From contig CAZQEN010000110.1 in the NCBI GenBank assembly GCA_964591605.1, positions 1-20,321 of the forward strand: a stretch of 20,321 bases of DNA. Direction: 5' to 3'. This DNA is from CAYLLT01 sp964591605 (GTDB lineage: Bacteria > Planctomycetota > Phycisphaerae > UBA1845 > PWPN01). Under the pieces are notes generated by a model. The model made no database searches, was not told the DNA's origin, and saw nothing but the letters and a program-made list of their open reading frames with translations. Positions 6,836 to 13,228 of this stretch are shown here, one piece after another. Both the position numbers and the translations under genes were made by a program. Numbering within the stretch: position 1 is the first letter of the stretch; each line of letters begins with the position of its first letter.

Positions 6836-7276
6836 TCAGGCCAGCGTGTACTGGCTGCCGCGCTGGCCCCGCAGCTTCTTCTTCTTGAGTTTGCCTGCCT
6901 TGCAGAGGTGGCCCAGTGTGACGAATGGCTCGCCGGCGCGGCCTTCGCTCTTCCAGTGTTGCGAAATCGCTGAGCTGGAGACGCCGCCCCGGCCGCCGCT
7001 CTTGACGCACTCGAGGATGGATTGCGCGCCGCTGGTTTCGAACTTCTGGCGCACCCGCCCGCGCCGCCCGCCGCGGCCGCGCTTGCCCGCGGCCGCCGCC
7101 GCCTTGCCCGCCCGCGGAGGACGTCCCCGGCGCGGCGCGGTACCTGCCGCCGCAGAGATGCCGCATTTCGCAAAGATCGCATCAATGTCGCTGATCTTAC
7201 GTTGCAGGACCTGGCGTTCCTCCTGAAGTTTCTTGATAACGTTCGCCAACCGGACCGGATTGATCCCTCTTGTCAT
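6836..7276 (-). CDS. Basic AT-hook/winged-helix DNA-binding protein, hypothetical
   Basis: This 146-residue protein has three parts. Residues 7-36 form a likely coiled coil (ANVIKKLQEERQVLQRK). Residues 45-78 are a disordered, very basic linker with the AT-hook core RGRPPR (50-55), an alanine/lysine stretch and KRGRGGRRGR (65-74). Residues 82-146 look like a winged helix (SILECVKS ... LGHLCKAGKLKKKKL ... RGSQYTLA). The ATG at 7276 has GGGAG seven bases upstream. I recognise the type as a basic hypothetical protein of planctomycete-like genomes, but no named family. It sits between the transporter and enolase-2 genes, so it may be the local regulator or a small nucleoid protein. The start, frame and strand are well supported; the function is inference. 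Confidence 0.75.
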   Translation of the reverse strand: MTRGINPVRLANVIKKLQEERQVLQRKISDIDAIFAKCGISAAAGTAPRRGRPPRAGKAAAAAGKRGRGGRRGRVRQKFETSGAQSILECVKSGGRGGVSSSAISQHWKSEGRAGEPFVTLGHLCKAGKLKKKKLRGQRGSQYTLA

Positions 7277-7313
7277 GTAGATTCTCCCAGCGCGTGTAGA
7301 TGTACCACAAAAC

Positions 7314-8951
7314 TCACCAATACTTATAGTAAATCAACACATAGATCAAGCCTGCGACAATCGTCCAGAACCAGATGCTGCGATACCATGACGGCTGGCC
7401 AACCGCTTCCCCGGGTAGAGATGCCATTTGCGGTTTCCACACATAGGCGGCGGAGACAGCGGCAGGCGCAGGGGCGGACAGCAGGCTCAGAATCACAAAA
7501 CCGAGCATCGCCGCCAGCCACAACAGACAGGCAAAGTTGAACAGATGAATCTGCGCACTGCCGAATGAAAGATAGTTGTCGTTGGTGTTGCCCCACAGGA
7601 ACGGCACCGCCACGAACGGCGCAATCAGCAGGAATATCGTGTTCGCTGCACGGGAAGTCGCCCGCCGCCAGATTGCACCGAAAGTGAACACGATCATGAT
7701 CGGGATCGCCAGCACGCACCAGGCATTCTGTGAGTAGGTGAAGATAAAGCTGTATTTCGCGGCGAACAGCACCAGCGGGTACGCCACCAGCAGCGTGGCA
7801 AACCCGGCCAGTCTGCCCGTCCGCACCAGAACGCGCTCGCCGGCGCCCGGGCGCAGCCAGCGCTGGTAGATGTCGTTGGTGAACACGCTCGCCGTCGCAT
7901 TCACGATCGATGAGACGGTCGACATGATGGCGCCGAGCACCGCAGCCACCATGAAGCCCCGCAGTCCCGGCCCCAGAAAATAATGCACCAGCATCGGATA
8001 AAGGGCGTTGGCATCTTCGATTCTGGCCAGCCGGTTCTGGTTCACGAGATCGTTCGCGATGTATCCGGGAAACGCAAAACAGAGCGTCATCACCGGCCCC
8101 AGAAACGCCGTCAGCAGCACGCCCATGCGCCCGTGCCATTCGTTCTTCGCGCCCAGGGTAGCCTGGACGTAGAACTGATTCGTGCAGCAGTACCAGACGT
8201 TCGTGGACAGCATCAGCAGGATCAACCCGGGCCAGGGTACGTACGGATCGTGCACCGACCGGATCAGGTGGTGGGTCGGGGGCGTCGCGGCCGACATCCT
8301 TTCCACCAGGCCCTCCAAACCGCCCTCGACGTGGCTCATCCCCAGAAAGAAAATGAGCAGCCCGCCCGCCAGCAGCAGCACGCACTGAAACGTATCCGTC
8401 CACGCCACCGAGGACATTCCCCCGTACACGGTGTACAGCCCCGTGAACAGAGCGAGCGCCGCCGCGCCGTACAGCTCAGGAATGCCTTCATATGTCTCAC
8501 TCTGCGTGAAATACTTGATCGCCTTGGCCCCCAGCGCCAGCACCATCACCAGGGTGATGCAGGAGTTGTTGAACACGGTATACGCGGCGAACAGCAACCG
8601 GGTCAGCGGGTTGTAGCGCCGCTCCAGGTACTCCGGAATCGTCACAATGTTATTGCGCAGATAAAGAGGCAGAAACACGAACAGCATCAGCACGAGAGAG
8701 GGAAATACTCCGAGATCCCAGTTCGAGACCGCCAGGCCCGCGCTCGATGCGTAACCAACCTCCCCCAGCATCTGCTCGGCACTGATGCTCGCCGCGACCA
8801 TGGTGAATCCGACGACCCACCAGGGCAGCGAGCTCTCGGCGACGAAGAAACCCTTCGAGGACTGTTTTGCCTTCCGTGCGGACCAGAAGCCGATGGCCAG
8901 CGTCAAAACGAAATAAACGGCGACGACGAGGTAGTCGATGGCATGAAGCAT
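7314..8951 (-). CDS. Sodium/solute symporter (SSS family, SLC5/SGLT-like)
   Basis: This 545-residue membrane protein has about 14 hydrophobic segments. The family signature GGMSSVAWTDTFQ lies at 177-189, and the sodium-site helix AAVLGAIMSTVSSIVNATASV at about 336-356 has the paired serines S347/S348. The N-terminus IDYLVVAVYFVLTLAIG and the following ARKAKQSSKGFFVAES are typical of the family. It would import a sugar or sugar acid with sodium and supply the enzymes encoded after it. It begins the catabolic cluster; the next gene follows after 37 bases. A strong promoter lies directly upstream, and the ATG is only eight bases from the -10, with no Shine-Dalgarno, so a leaderless transcript is likely. 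The substrate is unknown. Confidence 0.93.
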   Translation of the reverse strand: MLHAIDYLVVAVYFVLTLAIGFWSARKAKQSSKGFFVAESSLPWWVVGFTMVAASISAEQMLGEVGYASSAGLAVSNWDLGVFPSLVLMLFVFLPLYLRNNIVTIPEYLERRYNPLTRLLFAAYTVFNNSCITLVMVLALGAKAIKYFTQSETYEGIPELYGAAALALFTGLYTVYGGMSSVAWTDTFQCVLLLAGGLLIFFLGMSHVEGGLEGLVERMSAATPPTHHLIRSVHDPYVPWPGLILLMLSTNVWYCCTNQFYVQATLGAKNEWHGRMGVLLTAFLGPVMTLCFAFPGYIANDLVNQNRLARIEDANALYPMLVHYFLGPGLRGFMVAAVLGAIMSTVSSIVNATASVFTNDIYQRWLRPGAGERVLVRTGRLAGFATLLVAYPLVLFAAKYSFIFTYSQNAWCVLAIPIMIVFTFGAIWRRATSRAANTIFLLIAPFVAVPFLWGNTNDNYLSFGSAQIHLFNFACLLWLAAMLGFVILSLLSAPAPAAVSAAYVWKPQMASLPGEAVGQPSWYRSIWFWTIVAGLIYVLIYYKYW

Positions 8952-8959
8952 GGCGGGGT

Positions 8960-8988
8960 ATTAGATGCCCCGAGCCGGGGACTGTCAA
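8960..8988 (-). promoter_or_regulatory. Promoter of the sugar-acid cluster with palindromic spacer
   Basis: On the minus strand, TTGACA (8988-8983) is followed after 17 bases by TCTAAT (8965-8960), one base from the -10 consensus. The spacer contains the inverted repeat CCCCGAGCCGGGG (8968-8980), a possible operator. The -10 ends eight bases before the ATG at 8951, the same distance as in the MarR promoter. Confidence 0.7.
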
Positions 8989-9067
8989 TGCTGACGCTCT
9001 CATCAGCGCGTCGCAAATGGATCAGTTGCCCACGCCGGGCGAAAGGCGGGGCAGAGCGGTCGCGGCT

Positions 9068-10393
9068 TCACCGGCCGGACAGGTTGTTGATCGTCGGCCG
9101 GCCGATCGAGTAGTACTCAAACGGCCGCGCGCGCATCGCGTCAAGTGAGTACAGGTTGCGCCCGTCGAATATGATCGGCGTTTTCAACCGCCGGCGCATC
9201 TCCTCGAAATTCGGCGAGCGGAACTCGTTCCACTCGGTCACGATGACCAGCGCGTCAGCCCCGTCCAGCGCTTCGTACCCCGACGTGTGATAACTCACGC
9301 GCTCGCCGAACTGCACTTTGAGGTTCCGGAGCGCCTCGGGATCGTGGGCCCGGACCGACGCTCCCGCCTCCAGCAGCCGCTGGATCAGCACGACCGCCGG
9401 CGCCTCGCGGATGTCGTCGGTCTTCGGCTTGAACGACACGCCCCAGATCGCAAACGTGCGGCCATTCAGTTCACTGCCGAAGCGCGACGCGATCTTGGTG
9501 AAGAGCACCCCGCGCTGCCGCTGGTTGACCTGGTGCACCGCGTCCAGCAGATCCGCCTCGACGCCGGCCCGGCGGGCCACGTGCACGAGAGCCTGAACGT
9601 CCTTGGGAAAACAGCTCCCGCCGTAGCCGGGACCGGGATACAGAAACTGGAACCCGATGCGGGCGTCCGAGCCGATCCCCGTGCGCACTTCGTTGACGTC
9701 GATACCCAACCGGTCGCAGATGTTGGCGATCTGGTTGATGAAGCTGATGCGCATCGCCAGGTAGGCGTTGGCCGCGTACTTGGTCATCTCCGCGGCCGAC
9801 CGGTGCATGATGTAGATCGGGCGCTGGTTGCGCACGAACGGCTCGTGCAGCTCCCGCACGCACGCCGCCGCCGCCGCGTCCTCCGCCCCGATCACCACCC
9901 GATCTGGCTTCTGGAAGTCATCAACCGCAGTGCCTTCCTTGAGGAATTCCGGGTTGTTCACCACCTGCACCGGGAATCGGGCCTTCTCGTTGAACCGCCG
10001 CTGCAGGTCGTCCCCCGTCCCGACCGGAACCGTGCTCTTGATGACCACGATGGCGGCCCGGTCCAGGTGCCCGGCGATCATATCCGCCACCGCGTGCACC
10101 GCGCTCAGATCCGGCGAGCCGTCGGCGTTCGGGGGCGTGCCCACGGCCAGGAAAATGACGTCGCCGTGATGAATCGCCGACGCCGCGTCGGTCGTGAACC
10201 GCAGCCGTCCCGCCTTGATGTTGGTTTTGAGCAGCTCCGTGAGCCCCGGCTCGAAAATGGGGCTTTCTCCGCGCTGCAGGGCGGAGATCTTCTCCGCGTC
10301 CTTGTCCAGCCCCACCACGTCGTTGCCGGTATCGGCCAGGCAGGAGCCGGTCACGAGCCCGACATATCCGGTCCCGATGATGGTCAGGTTCAC
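9068..10393 (-). CDS. ugd: UDP-glucose 6-dehydrogenase
   Basis: This 441-residue enzyme starts with the Rossmann motif GTGYVG (7-12) after MNLTII. It has VGTPP (84-88), STVPVGT (120-126), the EMTKYAANA stretch with K205 and N209, and the catalytic cysteine C261 in GYGGSCFPKD (257-266). The C-terminal NAD/UDP domain contains WGVSFKPKTDDIRE (317-330). It oxidises UDP-glucose to UDP-glucuronate with two NAD+, feeding acidic surface polysaccharide. The start is GTG at 10393 with GGAGG just upstream. Its first four bases overlap the stop of the upstream membrane-protein gene (GTGA), which indicates translational coupling. An open frame continues beyond this point to 11059 but makes a low-complexity Ala/Gly/Arg peptide antiphase to the real gene. 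Confidence 0.96.
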   Translation of the reverse strand: MNLTIIGTGYVGLVTGSCLADTGNDVVGLDKDAEKISALQRGESPIFEPGLTELLKTNIKAGRLRFTTDAASAIHHGDVIFLAVGTPPNADGSPDLSAVHAVADMIAGHLDRAAIVVIKSTVPVGTGDDLQRRFNEKARFPVQVVNNPEFLKEGTAVDDFQKPDRVVIGAEDAAAAACVRELHEPFVRNQRPIYIMHRSAAEMTKYAANAYLAMRISFINQIANICDRLGIDVNEVRTGIGSDARIGFQFLYPGPGYGGSCFPKDVQALVHVARRAGVEADLLDAVHQVNQRQRGVLFTKIASRFGSELNGRTFAIWGVSFKPKTDDIREAPAVVLIQRLLEAGASVRAHDPEALRNLKVQFGERVSYHTSGYEALDGADALVIVTEWNEFRSPNFEEMRRRLKTPIIFDGRNLYSLDAMRARPFEYYSIGRPTINNLSGR

Positions 10394-11250
10394 GGTTCCT
10401 CCACCGCGTTCGCGGCAACGACTCGCTCTCCGGGCGGCCTGGCCCGGCGGATCAGCGCGACGAACCGCCGCTGAAGGTACTCCAGGGCGGCCACCTGCGT
10501 CACCGCCAGCAGGCAGCCCGCGCCGATCGAGGCGGCCTGCACCAGGCTCAGAAGACCGCCTCCGCTCCGCCCGGCCGCCAGCAGGACGCCCCAGAGCACC
10601 CAGAACACAGCACACACCACGACCAGCACATCCGCCGCCCCTGCCGCTGCCCCCGCACCCGTCTCCGACGAGACGGGCAGGCCCTGCTCGATCGCCCGAT
10701 CCCGCACCCGCGCGTGCAGCGGTTTCAGGAGGCGGTGCAGGGCCAGCCAGTGTACCACCGGCACGAACAGGAGCACTGTCCACACGCCGCCCGGCAGGCC
10801 GGCACGCTTGAGGCGCCGGTAGGCCAGCGGGAGACTCGCCAGGTACGCCGCACTCAGCACCGGAACCAGCACCATGAGCAGCGGGCCGCGCGTCGACGCC
10901 CGCCGGATCAGGAACTGGGCCCACGGCGCCAGCAGCAGAAACGCCAGCACGGACGGGATCAGCACGATCATCCCCGTCCGCAGCCGCTCGTGCCCCGCCG
11001 GCCGGGCGCTCGGTGCGAACACCTCCCGCAGATCGCCGGCCACTTCGAGCAGCCACCACATGATCAGCGCGTAATCCAGCCAGACCATCGCCCCCAGCGC
11101 CACCAGCACCGCCGGACGCTGCGTGCTCGGAACGATCACCAGCGTGCCCGCCAGGAGCAGCGCCAGCACCCGGGTGACCACCAGGAACTCCAGCGATCCC
11201 TCTGGAAAGAAGCTAAACCATTGCCTGCGCTGGTTCAGTAGATCAGCCAT
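10390..11250 (-). CDS. Hypothetical membrane protein with about seven helices
   Basis: I do not recognise a family for these 286 residues. Seven hydrophobic segments are seen at about 23-41, 47-70, 93-115, 123-143, 155-171, 206-227 and 233-255, with arginine-rich cytoplasmic-looking loops (for example 144-149 and 261-276). No catalytic motif is apparent. The ATG at 11250 has AGGTGA seven bases upstream, which itself covers the stop of the preceding gene. The gene lies seven bases after the wecA-like gene and overlaps ugd by four bases, so the three form one tight operon. Context suggests a part in polysaccharide assembly or export, such as a small accessory or scaffold protein, but this is inference. 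Confidence 0.8.
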   Translation of the reverse strand: MADLLNQRRQWFSFFPEGSLEFLVVTRVLALLLAGTLVIVPSTQRPAVLVALGAMVWLDYALIMWWLLEVAGDLREVFAPSARPAGHERLRTGMIVLIPSVLAFLLLAPWAQFLIRRASTRGPLLMVLVPVLSAAYLASLPLAYRRLKRAGLPGGVWTVLLFVPVVHWLALHRLLKPLHARVRDRAIEQGLPVSSETGAGAAAGAADVLVVVCAVFWVLWGVLLAAGRSGGGLLSLVQAASIGAGCLLAVTQVAALEYLQRRFVALIRRARPPGERVVAANAVEEP

Positions 11251-11257
11251 ACCCGGT

Positions 11258-12424
11258 TCACCTGTCCCCCTGAGGCCCCGGCGCGTCCGCGGCCGTCCGA
11301 TCGCGCTCGATGTTCACCAGTCCGAACCGGCTCACCGCCAGCCCCACCGCCACCACCGTCACACAATACAGCAGAATGGCATAGCGGGTCTTCAGAAAGA
11401 TCACCGACACGCCCAGCAGAACGAACAGGCACGTCAGCGCGTAACTGATCGCCACCACCTGCCGCACCGTGAAGCCGCGGTCGTGCAACTGGTCGTAAAA
11501 GTGGCTGCGGTCGCCGATCATCAGCGGCCTGCCGTTCCGCCACCGCCGCACCAGGGTCAGCGCGATGTCGGCACAGGGCAGCCCGAACACCATCAGCGCA
11601 CCGATCATCCATCGCGTCAACTTGATCTCGCCGAACATGAGAATCAGCATCGCGGCGTTGAGCCCCAGAAGCATCGAGCCCGCGTCACCCAGGAAGATCT
11701 TGGCCGGATTGATGTTGTAGGGGAGAAACCCGATCGCCCCGCCGAAGATCGCCAGCGCCAGCACCACCCGCTCGTTCGATGCGTGCAGTTGGGGGCCGAA
11801 GCAGAACAGGTGCGCCGCCAGCAGGAAGTAGCCCAGCGCGATGATCCCCAGTACTCCCGCGCACAGGCCGTCCATTCCGTCGATCAGGTTCGCCGCGTTG
11901 CACGCCCCGACGATGATCAGCAGCGAGACCGGCACCGAATAGGCCAGCTCGAGCCAGCGTTCCTCCGGCCGGAAGGTCACGTGCATGAAGTCCGTCAGCA
12001 CGTGCACCAGGTTCGTGCCGAGCCCCAGATACAGCAGCCACGCCGCCACCACCAGGTTCGCCGTGAGCTTGACGACCGGGCTCATCACGCGAAGGTCGTC
12101 GAACAGCCCGATCAGCATGATCGCCGCCCCCGCCAGCGCGATGCCGCCCATGAAGCCGTTGCGGACCAGGATCTGGTCAGACACCATGGCCGCGACGATA
12201 CCGCACAGCCACCCGGCGAACACGGCAACCCCGCCCAGGTACGGAATGGGCCGCTTGTGCGGCTTCAGGAAGTCGTCCGGGCGGTCCACGATCGACCATT
12301 TCAGCGCGATGGCGCGGCACAGCGGCGTGGCAACGAGCGAAACGCCCAGCGAGACGGCTGCGACGGGCCAGAAGCGCGAGATCGCCTCACCGAACGTGAT
12401 TAGCGGGACGTGTGGATCCAACAT
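11258..12424 (-). CDS. Undecaprenyl-phosphate sugar-1-phosphate transferase (WecA/TagO/MraY family)
   Basis: This 388-residue protein has about 10-11 membrane helices and the full glycosyltransferase family 4 signature. It has KPHKRPIPYLGG (54-65), the magnesium-binding pair D109/D110 in IGLFDDL, NAANLIDGMDGL (176-187), NPAKIFLGDAGS (239-250) and the cytoplasmic GDRSHFYDQL loop (304-313). It should transfer a sugar-1-phosphate, typically GlcNAc-1-P, from a UDP-sugar to undecaprenyl phosphate, the first membrane step of a surface polysaccharide or wall polymer. The single-histidine loop fits WecA/TagO better than MraY. ATG 12424 has GGAG only three bases away. It is the first gene of the wecA-like/membrane protein/ugd cassette and is transcribed away from trpG. 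Confidence 0.92.
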   Translation of the reverse strand: MLDPHVPLITFGEAISRFWPVAAVSLGVSLVATPLCRAIALKWSIVDRPDDFLKPHKRPIPYLGGVAVFAGWLCGIVAAMVSDQILVRNGFMGGIALAGAAIMLIGLFDDLRVMSPVVKLTANLVVAAWLLYLGLGTNLVHVLTDFMHVTFRPEERWLELAYSVPVSLLIIVGACNAANLIDGMDGLCAGVLGIIALGYFLLAAHLFCFGPQLHASNERVVLALAIFGGAIGFLPYNINPAKIFLGDAGSMLLGLNAAMLILMFGEIKLTRWMIGALMVFGLPCADIALTLVRRWRNGRPLMIGDRSHFYDQLHDRGFTVRQVVAISYALTCLFVLLGVSVIFLKTRYAILLYCVTVVAVGLAVSRFGLVNIERDRTAADAPGPQGDR

Positions 12425-12505
12425 CCTCTCCGTTTCCGATCGACTCCGTCCGCCCGCACCCGGGCCGCGACGGCCCGCCGACGGATGAGTCGCCCGGATA
12501 TCTAC

Positions 12506-12522
12506 TTGAGGCTCCGCCTCAA
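12506..12522. promoter_or_regulatory. Palindrome in the divergent wecA-like/trpG intergenic region
   Basis: TTGAGGCTCCGCCTCAA is a perfect 17-base inverted repeat (seven-base arms, three-base centre). It sits in the 183-base divergent gap, 83 bases from the wecA-like start and 86 bases from the trpG start. It may be an operator or a small RNA hairpin; which of these cannot be decided. Confidence 0.35.
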
Positions 12523-12571
12523 CGCTTCAATTCTCAGGGAGGGCGGCCCTTTCGTAAAGCCCGGCCGCGCT

Positions 12572-12600
12572 TTGACAAGCGCCCCGGCCACTCCTACCCT
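12572..12600 (+). promoter_or_regulatory. Promoter of trpG with leaderless geometry
   Basis: TTGACA (12572-12577), a 17-base spacer and TACCCT (12595-12600, keeping the three most conserved -10 positions) are followed by the trpG ATG only seven bases later. No Shine-Dalgarno precedes the gene, so initiation at or next to the start codon is likely. Confidence 0.6.
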
Positions 12601-12607
12601 TCCTGCG

Positions 12608-13186
12608 ATGATCGTGCTGATCGACAACTATGATTCCTTCACCTACAACCTCGTTCAGCGTATCGGCGAACTCGACCGCACGCAGGAGATGAAGGTTTAT
12701 CGGAACGACCAGGTGACGCTCGATCAGATCGAAGCCGACCGACCCGATCACATCATCATCTCTCCGGGGCCCTGCACGCCGCGCGAGGCTGGAATCAGCG
12801 TGGAGGTCATCCGGCATTTTGCCGGCCGGGTCCCGATCCTGGGCGTCTGCCTGGGACACCAGAGCATCGGCTTCGCCTACGGGGGCGAGATCGTCCGGGC
12901 CAAACGCCTCATGCACGGCAAAACCAGCCGGATTCAGCATGACGGCAGGACCATCTTCGCCGGCCTGAGCAACCCCTTCACCGCCACGCGCTATCACTCG
13001 CTCGTCATCAGGCCCGAGACCCTCTCCCCGGACTTCGAGGTCACCGCCCGGACCACCGATGCCCCCGACGACGAGATCATGGCCGTCCGCCACAAGACCC
13101 TGCCCATCGAGGGCGTTCAGTTCCATCCAGAGAGCTTCCTCACCGACGAGGGTCCCAGGCTCCTGGCCAACTTTCTGAAGCTCTGA
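12608..13186 (+). CDS. trpG: Anthranilate/aminodeoxychorismate synthase glutamine amidotransferase subunit
   Basis: This 192-residue class I glutamine amidotransferase has the catalytic triad C81 (GVCLGHQ), H173 and E175 (FHPES), the oxyanion-loop SPGPCTPREAG (52-62) and the N-terminal IDNYDSFTYNL (5-15) that marks TrpG/PabA. It releases ammonia from glutamine for the chorismate-using partner in tryptophan or folate synthesis; the partner (TrpE or PabB) is not in this window, so TrpG and PabA cannot be separated, and the protein may serve both. The start at 12608 is chosen from homology; the frame is open to 12410 but that part is low-complexity. The promoter is directly adjacent, giving a probable leaderless mRNA. 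Confidence 0.92.
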   Translation: MIVLIDNYDSFTYNLVQRIGELDRTQEMKVYRNDQVTLDQIEADRPDHIIISPGPCTPREAGISVEVIRHFAGRVPILGVCLGHQSIGFAYGGEIVRAKRLMHGKTSRIQHDGRTIFAGLSNPFTATRYHSLVIRPETLSPDFEVTARTTDAPDDEIMAVRHKTLPIEGVQFHPESFLTDEGPRLLANFLKL

Positions 13187-13228
13187 CCGCCGACCTGCAC
13201 GGCTGGGCTCATGGAGGTGAGCTGCACG

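Noticed and set aside
10394..11059. Extension of the ugd frame upstream to 11059
   Set aside because: The extra residues are Gly/Ala/Arg-rich and overlap the membrane-protein gene in another frame; the GTG at 10393 has a ribosome site and begins the Rossmann strand.
12410..12607. N-terminal extension of trpG
   Set aside because: The extra 66 residues have no family similarity and would cross the TTGACA-17-TACCCT promoter; TrpG proteins begin at the IDNYDSF strand.
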